From the NCBI GenBank assembly GCA_035578905.1, contig JAQJVL010000619.1, forward strand, positions 320,501 through 384,500: DNA of 64,000 nt, read 5' to 3'. This stretch comes from Stictocephala bisonia. Lineage: Eukaryota; Arthropoda; Insecta; Hemiptera; Membracidae. Numbering within the stretch: position 1 is the stretch's first letter; the number at the start of each line of letters is the position of its first letter. Shown here one piece after another: positions 26,701-38,700 of the stretch. The translations under genes and the position numbers were made by a program. The notes beneath the pieces were generated by a model. It saw only the letters and a program-made list of their open reading frames with translations, did not search any database and had not been told where the DNA came from.

Positions 26701-29700
26701 CTCTTTCAGTTTGGTCTAGAATGTGTTTTGTTTGTGCTGTTAAGGCTATACTTGTACATCTGTCTTTAAAGAACTCAAGCTGCTTATTTTTTAGGAGGTT
26801 TTGATTTTTAAGGTGGTGCAGAAGATTGATGAGTACCATTTTTATGATTATTTTTAGATACTAGAGCGATTGACCTATTCCTACTTATTTCAATGTCCAA
26901 ACTGTTTTTGCATTTTAGGATAAACTTAAGCGATATTAGAATGTTTAAGATATTGCAAGGGAAGCTAGCAGCAATGCACATACACAAAATTGTCATTCAT
27001 AAAAGATATGAGCTTGTAATTTTTGTTTATTGTTAATATTTTGTTTATTTTAAAATTAAGAATGTTTATTTCATAGACCTTTAACCCTTAACTTAGCATA
27101 TTACTATTGTGTTTTAATCTTTTAATCAGAATGAATAGTCCACAAAAGTTTGAAAAATAAATACAAGGTTATTTAGATGTTGACGATACATCTGTATTAT
27201 GCATCTTTTTGCTTATTTATTTGTATGTACAAATAAAAAATGACTATCTTGAGGCTCTAACGTACAAACTTTAATGAGACTTCAGAGTATTCAATTAAAG
27301 TACCCTGTCGTGAATGTTCTTTAGTTAACGAAAAAAGGTACTTTTTCATACTTTCATGTTGTAAATAATGATATAGTTAGTAATTATTTGGAAAAGTTTT
27401 AAAAATAATATTCTTATATTAGCTTTTTGTCAAAGTTATTTCATTTCTAAGTTTGTTCTGTATTGTGATATATTTGTTTTGTGTAATGCTCACTTGTACT
27501 GTATTTGTACCAACACGTATTATGCTAATTAAAAACTATTTTCTTTATAATAAGAATACATATTTGTTGTTACTCACAAATAACAGAGGATTATAACTAT
27601 TGTTCCTTTATACTTTGTTTGCTTTTCAACCAGGAATATTTAATCTGTAGGGGTTTTATGTAGTAATAATAATCTTCTTACAATATTATTTTAATATTTT
27701 TATGATTAAAAGTATGCAAAAGCATGAAAAATAATCACTGTATAAATAATGGAGTTGTGATATATGAAATAAATGTTGCAGGTCTGTGATTACATGGCAC
27801 CGACCCTTTTGTGTGGACTTACAAGAAGCGTCATTCTCCTTAATGCGTTCGTTTCTGGAGAAGTACTGTGAAACCTTCCAATCTGAGCCTCCCCCACCAT
27901 TTCCTACCAACAAGTGAGTTTTATCAATAAAACAGAAATCTCTTATCTTTAAGCAAAGGCATAAAATATTTCAGTATGTAAATTCTTCATACTGTATTGA
28001 AGAATTGTTTGAAATATACATACATATCCAACCTAGTTTCCATCACAGTCGATCTACTTGGCACAAATTTCTCTCATCACCTTCTATCCTTTAGCATATT
28101 AGACTATTCCTCCCCTCTCTCACTAAACTTTCCCTAACGTAAAGCTGTAGGTCCCTTAGTTGCCCTGGCTGTCCGGCTATTAATAAATTGCCATTTCTGA
28201 GGAACAGTTGAACTCAGTTAGTAACCAGACTATACTCATCCACACTCATCCTACACTCATATAATCATTCATATTCCCCTTAAAATATGCACAACGTTGT
28301 TTCAGCATCTTATATGTAAGAATTTAACTCCGTCAATCCATATGTCCCTAGGACATCTCCTAAATTTCCTTTCCTCATTTCCTCTTCATGCAATCTTCTT
28401 GAGCCATTCTCTTCATGAGCTCAGACTACATAAATCTGCTCCTCTCAATTCCTTCAAGCAGTAGCTTCACCTATACTGTTTTTCAATTTCCTTGTTCCTT
28501 ATCCTATCCCTTCTTGAAACTTAATATAATATACTACTTCTTTAAAATCTCATCTCATATGGTTATATTTTTGAAAAAATTGTGACAAATATAGTTTTAA
28601 TTTTAAATAACCTTAGTTTAAGTTTTGTTATTGTTAGTATAATGTATAGTAAATTTCACACATTTACACCATTTAAATGTATACAATTATGAATAGTATT
28701 TTATGTTGTTTAATTTAATTTATGTTGGTTATGAAGTAATCCATAGCTTTTGCATATGTTATGTAATTTCGTGAAAATGCTTAATACAACAATATTGTGG
28801 GGTCCATACAAGTGTACAAATACAAATGAAATACATTGAATATAGATCTTGGATACACAACTAAAAAGTTCTGTTTTATCCATAAGCAAGAGATTTGATG
28901 TTTTATCACCTATTTTAGTTATTTGTTATTACATTTTTATTAGTGTTAGGTGTTTAATTCAGAACCTAAAATGAGATTAAAAATCTACATATCAACTTTT
29001 GTCAGTTGATCATATCAAAGCTTGAAAATAAATGTTAATTTTCAACAATTTTGAGAATCATTTTATTCATAGTTATAGCTTGTGAACATTTTCAGACCAT
29101 TATTGTAGATTATATTGGTTTCAGGGAACATGAGCAATTTGTGCGGTTATGTCTGAAACTGCTTTGTGCTCACTTGTCTTTAGCCACTTCAGGGGCCTCT
29201 CCCCCGTCTTCTGTCTTAGGAGATCAGGCTGCTTCCTTACGTCATCTTCTTTTCAGGTAACTGCCAATTTATGATAGTTTTATATTCCTCTGCTGTCTTG
29301 ATTTTATGCAACTTAAGTAAGACTAAGTGTTAAGACCAATCAATTTTTAAGCTATGTATGTTTTGTTTTAATTTTTTACACTCGTCAGTTTCATTACTTT
29401 TGTTAAGCTTATTCAATAACCCTTTTTAACCAAATAAGATGTATCCATGTTGAAAGTTACATTAATAGAACTCTTTCACGTTGTCATAGTTCTTTTTTAC
29501 TTATTTCTTCATTTACCATATAGTCATTGCTCTCTATATTAAGGAGTTGGTACTACATGTTGGTAGCACAGAACTCCCCACAATGGAAACATACACAATA
29601 TATACTGGCCTCTACCGCCTTCCAATTCATCACCTCAAATGTATTTGCATACAAGGGAAGAAATTTTACTATGTCCCCTAGTCTATATAATAAATTCGAA

Positions 29701-32700
29701 GTTTCTTGTTGCTATCTATCCAAAGTGTCTAAAAGTTAACATTACAATACATATTTTTAAGAAGAGAGGGGTTTACTCTCAAAACAATACTGTCCGATAT
29801 CCATAGTCCCTATTATATAAAAAGTTATAAATCGATAATCAAGCAATAACTTCATAAATACTTTGAAATAAGTACAATTTTTAAGTTGAAAAAATAAAAA
29901 AATAAAATTTACCAACTCTATATTTCTGAATTTAGTCAAAACTACCCAACATCTATTTGACCCAACAGTTTAAAATTTGACCTCTAAAATGAGACAATAC
30001 GGCATTTAAATTCAGAATTCCAACTCATAACTGAACTGTATCAGAAAATAGCCCCTTTTTGTGCGAGTCAACATGAATAGTAAATTATCAATAATTTAAA
30101 TAAATAAATAAAATAAAATTATTTTAATTTAAATGAAAAATGTTTTTTAACCACTATACAACATTTGTTGTTAGTTAAAACTATTTCACTGTAAGATGGG
30201 GCTCCTTTGTGGTGTATTCACATGTGTTTATTGGTTTATCTTTATAGTATTGTAGATGTGGTGACCCTTCCCAGTGTAGAGTCTGTGGTGACCCAGTATA
30301 TAACAGATGGGGCTCCTTTGTGGTACATTCACATGTGTTTATTGGTTTATCTTTTCAGTCTTGTAGATGTGGTGACCCATCCCAGTGTGGAGTCTGTGGT
30401 GACCCAGTATGTAACAGATGGGGCTCCTTTGTGGTATATTCACATGTGTTTATTGGTTTATCTTTACAGCCTCGTATATGTGGTGACCCATCCCAATGTG
30501 GAATCTATGGTGACCCAGTATCTAACAGATGGGGCTTCTTTGTGGTATATTCACATGTGTTTATTGGTTTATCTTTGCAGTCTTGTAGATGTGGTGACCC
30601 CTCCCAGTGTGGAGTCTGTGGTGACCTAGTATCTAACAGACGGGGCTCCTTTGTGGTATATTCACATGTGTTTATTGGTTTATCTTTGCAGACTTGTAGA
30701 TGTGTTGACCCATCCCAGTGTGGAGTCTGTGGTGACTGAATGCCTAGCAGTTAGGGCTCCTTTGTGGTGTATTCACACATATTTATTGATTTATCTTTGC
30801 AGACTTGTAGATGTGGTGACCCCACCCAGTGTGGAGTCTGTGGTGACTGAGTGCCTAGCAGTTAGGGCTCCTTTGTGGTGTATTCACACATCTTTATTGG
30901 TTTATCTTTGCAGACTTGTAGATGTGGTGACCTTTCCCAGTGTGGAGTCTGTGGTGACTGAGTGCCTAGCAGTTAGGGCTTCTTTGTGGTGTATTCACAC
31001 ATATCTATTGATTTATCTTTGCAGACTTGTAGATGTGGTGACCCCACCCAGTGTGGAGTCTATGGTGACTGAGTGCCTAGCAGTTAGGACTCCTTTGTGG
31101 TGTATTCACACATCTTTATTGGTTAATCTTTGCAGACTTGTAGATGTGGTGACCTTTCCCAGTGTGGAGTCTGTGGTGACTGAGTGCCTAGCAGTTAGGA
31201 CTCCTTTGTGGTGTATTCACACATATTTATTAATTTATCTTTGCAGACTTGTAGATGTGGTGACCCCACCCAGTGTGGAGTCTGTGGTGACTGAGTGCCT
31301 AGCAGTTAGGGCTCCTTTGTGGTGTATTCACACATCTTTATTGGTTTATCTTTGCAGACTTGTAGATGTGGTGACCTTTCCCAGTGTGGGGTCTGTGGTA
31401 ACTGAGTGCCTATCAGTTAGGGCTCCTTTGTGGTGTATTCACACATCTTTATTGGTTTATCTTTGCAGACTTGTAGATGTGGTGCTTTGCAGACTTGTAG
31501 ATGTGGTGACCCTTCCCAGTGTGAAGTCTGTGGTGACCTAGTATCTAACAGATGGAGCTCCTTTGTGGTGTATTCACACATCTTTATTGGTTTATCTTTG
31601 CAGACTTGTAGATGTGGTGATCCCTCCTAGTGTGGAGTCTGTGGTGACTGAGTGCCTAGCAGTTAGGGCTCCTTTGTGGTGTATTCATACATCTTTATTG
31701 GTTTATCTTTGCAGACTTGTAGATGTGGTGATCCCTCCCAGTGTGGAGTCTGTGGTGACTGAGTGCCTAGCATTTAGGGCTCCTTTGTGGTATATTCACA
31801 TGTGTTTATTGGTTTATCTTTACAGTCTTGTAGATGTGGTGTCACCTCCCAGTGTGGCGTCTATGGTGACATAGTTCTTAGCAGATGGAGCTTCTTTGTG
31901 ATGTATTCACACGTCTTTATTGGTTTATCTTTGCAGACTTGTAGATGTGGTGACCCCTCCCAGTGTGGAGTCTGTGGTGACCGAGTGCCTAGCAGTTGGG
32001 GCTCCATTGCTTTTGCCCCCTACCCATGAGAGACTCACCTTACTACAGACATTGCTTCCTCAAGGCTCCCATCTTTCCAAGGGTCAGGTAATTTTACTCC
32101 CTATATAGTTAACTTAATGAATAAATATTAGCGTTAAAGTTGACAAACATTAACCACACCTTTCACTTTTTACAGATTATTATTTTGTCTCAGTATTATT
32201 TCTGTTCTCAATGATTAGGCCTAAGCTAGTTCCATACCTTTTTAAGTTTTGTTTGCAGATCCTTTTTATTATGGGTCTTTTAGAGGTGTTTTTTTTTTTA
32301 ACGAACATAACTTTTTTACAAACTTTTGTAAAACCTACATTTTTAGGGGATTTTTCTTATAAAGTGTTATGATTCTTTTAGTAATGCCCTAGTTTGTTGG
32401 CTTGCATAATAGTGTAACATTGGATGCGAGAAATATTACCTCAGTTCAATCTCAGACGAATTTTGCTCTTCCAATTAATGCAATAAATGTATTCTCTAGC
32501 AAAGCGATTTCTGATATTTTGAAAACCTCTGTGGCAAAGCTTTTAACAGACAAACTTTACCCTGGAACATTATTTTCTCTTATCCCTTGCTGTGCTTTAA
32601 CATGTTTAACAAACTTGACTTTATAATTTGCAGTCCTTCAGAACTACTGGCAGGGACTTTTTTTGCCAAAAAAAGGACCTTTACAAACATACACCTGAAC

Positions 32701-35700
32701 TATACTACTGGGCAAACCACTTGATACTTACTTGCTTGATACTCGAGAAGATCCCACTAGTAGCATTACTGCGCTGTGGTCGTAATTTATTTTGTTGACC
32801 TAATTTTCTTAAATAAACTCCTTAACAGAGTAGTAGGGCCTTTTCGGGAGATGTTCTTTCAGTTAACTCTTGAAGCTGATGATAGTAAACATTTACTTTC
32901 AATGGAACTGTCTTTTGTTGCTCCTTTTTTTTGTTTGCTAAAAAAAATCATCTAATTATTTTTTATGAAAGATTCCATCCAATTATTTGCTTTACAAAAT
33001 TTGGATTAGTGTTTTATTTTAACGTCTGGAATCATGCCTTATAAAAATTGTATGTTTTATTTTTAAAGTACTTAAAAAAAAAAAAAAAACAACTTTTCTG
33101 TTAACAAGAGCATAATGAAATAGAATAAAAAAATATACAAAATGATAACAATGTATTGACTTATTAATAAAAAACCTCATAAATGAAAATTTTATTCTGT
33201 ACCTCTACCCTTCTTGACCTCTTTAACATGCCCAAGTCATTTCTACTTGTATTTTGTAGTGTTGTTCATGTAGTGAAAGTCGTATTTCCTAACTTCCTAT
33301 TTTTTGCTTCTCTTTGTCACCCCATTTTGCCCTTCAGAAATCTAATTTTTTACACTTGACTTACTCTTCTGTAGTTGTCTTAGTCTGTGTCTCTTTTCAA
33401 TCTGTCACAAATATTTCATAGCTGTCGCCGGAGAGGTGGCTCAGTGGCTAAGGCTTTGGACTGCGGATTAAAAGGGCTGGTATGTATATATTGACACAAA
33501 CAAGGCACCGCACTGAGAGATTTTCAGTGTGTTAATAATAATTTGATACTTAGTCATCCTCAATTGATATTCATTGTTGTTTGGTTTTAACAAAGTCAAA
33601 GTAATTTATTATCCAATACATTACATTGTATAGGTATCGTCATTTTTCTTAAAGCTAAAAGTCCTACAAACTAAATTTCTTAAATATACTATCACAGTTG
33701 GCCATCTAATATATACCAGTACACTTTTTTATTTAAAACAGTACAGTACACTAAAAAGCCTCTTCAGCCTGACTTCGTCACAGTTGGCCGACATGGTCAT
33801 CAAGCAAATACAGAGGGGAATCTAGCAGCATTTCTTTTAATATCTTCAAGTCATTTTTTTGTTTCTATTTTGATATTATATTTTCTGTTTAGAACATTAA
33901 CAATTCTGCCACACATGTATTGTGGTGTTCTTTCATATAAAGTTGTCCTTTGAACTCTATGTTGAATGAGGGAGCTAAATCGGGTGTTATGAGGATGTCT
34001 GTATTGCAATTCAGTTATTTTTGTTTTGTCATTTAAGTAACATTTTGCCAATTCAAGGACATATAATCCATGTACTGTAAGAATCTGTGATTTCAAAAAT
34101 AGAGGATAACAAGAATCATAAAAATGTGCACCACATATTATTCATATTGCTCTCTTTTGTACTTTAAATATTTTATCCTTATTTTCTTTAGAAGTTCCAA
34201 ACCATATGGGCAAACAATATAACAGAGTGCTTTGAAAATAAGCCATATAAGCAATCTTAAGAACATCTTGGTCTACACAATGTGCTAACACTCTTAACAC
34301 GTTGACTGCTATACATGTTAGACCTATACCACGTCTATATCTGAAAGTTAAAAACAAAAAAACTACTCAGCATTAGTGTTTTCAGATGCTAATTTGAGAT
34401 CAGGAAGTCGGTGGGATGGTTTATTGTTCATTCCCTGTCAGTAAAAATCCATGGGTCGGATCCGGGTCGTCAGCTCCTGGGGATGCGCCAAGAAGGCAAA
34501 TGTATGGCAATATTTTCAAAATGCACCCAAACAATATCACAAACACTTTATATTTCACTAAAAACTAATTGTTATATATTTACAATATTTACAACGCCAT
34601 CCAATAATATTTGTTCCTGTTTCCGGTCACTTCCAAGGTCATCATCACTTTCATTACGATCAGCCATTTTTATTTAAATTAACACTATTACTTCACTAAA
34701 TGATAATAAGCTATATAAAACACTAATAAAAATAAACTATATACAAATATAATATAAGCAACTACTCACTAAATACTATAAAAACAATAACGTGTATAAG
34801 AAAACTCAAAAAATCGCTAGGCGGAAACGACGAACACAAAAATATAGCACGTGTTGCACTGAAGGAGCGGGCGACATACAGTCCTCCCTCCACAAGAGCT
34901 GAGCTCACACTGCCTAGTATAAGAGAACATTGCAGCGCGACACGGATCCGGGGCACGCGCACTCGGCGCTCGGCCACGCGGGACCCGGAACCGGGTCGTC
35001 AGCACTCAACGTGTTAAACAGAAACAAATGGCATTTAATTTCTTAACAAGATTTTCAATATGGAAATTCCAAGAGAGTCTGTCGTCTAAAGTTATCCCTA
35101 ATAATTTTTTGGTGGACACCAGAAGTAGTATTGAATCATCAAGTTTAACGATGAAATCCGTATTTTGTTGACATTTTTTAATCTGGTAATTCAATACATT
35201 TGTTTTTGTACAATTCAACAAAAATCCATAATCAGAAAACCACTGGTGCAGATTTGACACTGTATTGTTGAGAGTCATTTGTAGCCCCAACGGTGTTTTG
35301 TCAGACACCACTGCTGACGTGTCATCTGCAAACTGAATACAACAACCACTCAGTACATTTGATGGTAGATCTGCCACAAACATAACAAAAAGCAAAGGTC
35401 CCAAAATTGATCCCTGAGGTATACCTGTCTTTGTATCCGTCCAATCTGAGACTACTGTAACATTATCTTTATCAGTGCATTCCACCCTTTGCTTGCGTTT
35501 GTTAAAATAGGATGACATAAGTTTTCCTGCTATCCCTCGTATACCATACCATCTAAGTTTTTTCAGAAGTAATTTATGATTGAGACAATCAAATGCCTTA
35601 GAAAGATCACATTGAATAGAGGCAACACATTTTCCTTCTTCAATGCATTTTGTAACTAACTCTACATACCTAGTCAGTGCATTTAACGTTGATTTTTATT

Positions 35701-38700
35701 CTGAAATCCAAATTGTTCTTTGTTAATAATTCCATATTGGGAAATGAAACCTAAAATTCTTATACAAATAATTTTTTCCAAAATCTTTGAACATGATTAC
35801 TACCCTAAATACAGTGTAATTTTTTAATGATGATTTTCAGAGGATGTTACTGGGCATAATTGTATCCAGCCTTGAAGAACACTCTCAACTGTCAACATTG
35901 CTTGGATACAAGCGGGTAACTGAGGGCGATGATAAGACTGAACATGACCTTAGCATGACAGAAAAGCTAATGAACACTCTGCTCAACAACTTGCATGAAG
36001 TCATGGTAATAAACATCAACATACAAATAGAATAGCATTGAATAGTGTCATTGCTTACAAGTTATCAAGGAGAGATAATATCATCTAGCTGGCATTTAGT
36101 TTGGCATTACTGCCTGGTGTCTACAATGATACACAATTTATCCTTGATTAGTCTATTTGTAATGTAATTAACCCTTAAGGAGTACCACTTCTCGGAACGC
36201 CATGAAATCACTAGCCTAGAGGAGTAATATTTTGAGTACAAAAATGACATAATGGAGTAAAAAATTAAAACAGTAATTTTTGTTTGCATTTTAACCAGTT
36301 TTATTGTAAGGTACTAAAAATGGCATAATTTAAAAAATAATTCAAAGAAAAAGCAATTAACAAACAATTAAACATTTTTTGTATGAAATATTTGAAAAAG
36401 GAATATACGCATAATGCTACATTGCTCGTATGATATGTCTTTTTGCTATTTAGCATTTATTGTAGAGATGTAGCACCACTTTTGAGGATTTCTCTGTTGA
36501 CCTTGAAGATTCCGTAGAGGGCGTGGGAAATGCTGGGCAGTTAGGCGTAGCAAATGTTTATCGTCGTTCAGTGCATCTGCGTGTAACTTGGCCTTTATCT
36601 CTCTTGTTTGATAATGGCAAATGAAAAAAACGTGTTCTATACCATATCGTAGTATTTTCTTGTTACATAACTGAAAAATGTTACCATCCCCGTTCTGTCT
36701 ATGGCACCCATCTCCTTATTGTATTTGATAACAGACTTTAGGTTTTTGTTCTGTTATTTTTCCACTGTTGGTTACTAATAACATAGTTGACTGATCAGCC
36801 TGTGAATGCAATTGTCTTGAATGGCTCCTCCCATGGACAAAGCCCTGCCCAGGTCTCAATTATGTGAATTTTCATCGCTGGAATAATACTTCCTCCTTTC
36901 TAGAAATTAATTTCCTTACTTCTGGAGACGGTTATACGTGTTCTAGAGCAATAAAAATTTGTTCAATAAAACACATAAGTATGACGTTCCAGAACGTCAT
37001 TACTCTTTACATGCATTATTCTATTCTCCTGAAAGGGTTAGGGACATACAAAATCTATTTAAAATACATGTAAAGTATTTGTAATAAGAGAAGAATTGTA
37101 TACATAAATGAATTTAGATAGAATTGAATAGGTTAGAAGTCAGGACCAAATGGACACAAAACAGGAAAGGGAAGTGTCACCAAGTTAGGAATGATTTTTT
37201 GGGTGAAAATAAGAGCTTTATATGTTGGTAATTTGGAATTATAATAAAAGTGATTTGAAATTCTTAATGTTGAAACTTGAAAGCTAATTTCATCTTGAAT
37301 GGAAAACCCAGAAGCCGTGAATCAGACCTGCAGCCAGCTTTATTGACTTTAAAAGTGAATTTAGAATAACTGATTGATTATTGAAATGGGAGTTAGACTA
37401 TTTTAGAACTAGACTATCTAGGCTTATCAGTACATGATTAGTGGGACAGTTTGTCACCACTGTCCATCCCAACAGAGTGGACTGTCTTGAAGGACGTATC
37501 TGCACTGCCACTGCTATCACTCTCTTATCACAGCCTGACTAACTACCCTCCATATCCCAATTTACCCTCACATGATATGGGGAGGGAGGGAGGGGAGGGA
37601 GAAAGAGAGAGGGGGGGAGAGGGAGGGGGAGGGGGGGGAGAGAGGGAGAGGGGGAGGGAGAGGGAGGGAGGGAGAGAGCTACTCTGGTGTTAGTGAACTT
37701 GTCTTCCAAGGTAAGTTTGCTGATGTCCTAACTCTCCAATATACTAATTAATACTTGTTTGAAAGCCCCCTTGTTCTTGGCAGTTGGCCTGCTCATCTTA
37801 ACATTGTCTTGTCATTCATCTGAATGTGGCACTGACTTTGAAATAGCCGCATATTGCCACACTTAGGTCATGTAATAAGAAGCAAATGTAATGTAGAATC
37901 ACAAAAAATCAGTCCATCTTGTTGAAGTAGTAATAACTGAAGTTCAATGCTATCATTATGACTAGGATAAAGAAAAAATTCAAATTTTTGTTGATGCAGT
38001 TTAAACTATTTATGTTCACTTTGATAAATGTGTTGTACTGTTTCAATTTGTAACATGAGGCTGTATAAGTGAATATTTTGGAGGGATGACGATTGTTTTG
38101 TACCTTCCTCCCATATTTGTGTAATAGTGTTTGGGAATGTGTTACAGGATAAAGGTTAATATATGTGATATTACTTTATAATTTTGTAATGTTTTAAATG
38201 AATTCTCTTTCTTAATCAAATGTCATGCTAAGTGACATTGATAATTGCAAAATTTCTATTTTAATAAAGGAAAAAATATTTACATGGGGTTCATTTCATA
38301 GTCATAAACTACTATGTAATAAGACGGTTTAGTCATGCTAGACAAATTTTTGGAAACTTCCAACAAATGATGATCAATGAATTATAATTTTTAAAGTAAG
38401 TTGTAAATGATTGCTGTCAGTTGGAAGTGCTGACTGTGGTGGAGGCAGAAATGAAAAGTGACATAGATTCAGAATGGCAAGTACCTTGTGCTGGCTCCAA
38501 CCATCTGTATGACTTGTTGGCCTCCCTGCAGACACATCTGTTGGCGTACTGTGTCAACAACTCACAAGAGGTAAGCAGAAATTGTGAGATATATTAATTT
38601 ATACGTTGTTGAATGCTTCTAGAATATAACAGTTTACACATTTAAAAAGTGAATTGGTATTAAAAAGTACATATAAAACAACTAAATATACATCTGGCAA

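Larger units (their letters stand above)
27914..29124 (+). other. HERC1 intron 7 (1.2 kb)
   Basis: Holds a SINE body (28176-28262) and a decayed antisense LINE fragment (about 28290-28545). 28546-29124 is AT-rich with nothing recognisable. Confidence 0.65.
32088..35840 (+). other. HERC1 intron 9 (3.8 kb)
   Basis: Holds a SINE head (33427-33495) and an antisense LINE (about 33780-35800) interrupted by a nested piggyBac-type element (34294-35017). 32088-33420 is AT-rich with T-runs and nothing recognisable. Confidence 0.75.
36006..38420 (+). other. HERC1 intron 10 (2.4 kb)
   Basis: Holds a piggyBac-type remnant (36168-37041), a 100-nt purine tract (37579-37678) and a dispersed repeat (37685-37738). 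Nothing recognised in 37042-37440 or 37740-38420. Confidence 0.75.

Noticed and set aside
27082..27110. Possible piggyBac-type end TTAACCCTTAACTTAGC
   Set aside because: No inverted partner next to a second TTAA within several kb.
30651..31541. 296-codon open reading frame of repeated LWCIHTSLLVYLCRLVDVVT units
   Set aside because: It is the in-frame translation of the 111-bp splice-site array, not an independent gene. It has no promoter, no conserved sequence beyond the exon 9 part, and lies inside the HERC1 intron.
30190..31936. Zinc-finger or Cys-rich repeat protein (frame reading CGDPSQCGVCGD)
   Set aside because: An alternative frame of the 111-bp array gives regular Cys pairs, but the frame is off from HERC1 exon 9, is not continued into unique sequence, and breaks at the same substitutions that the HERC1 frame tolerates.
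33427..33495. tRNA gene
   Set aside because: Only box A is convincing; no box B or acceptor stem.
37451..37693. 80-codon ORF rich in Gly/Glu/Arg
   Set aside because: Translation of the purine tract.
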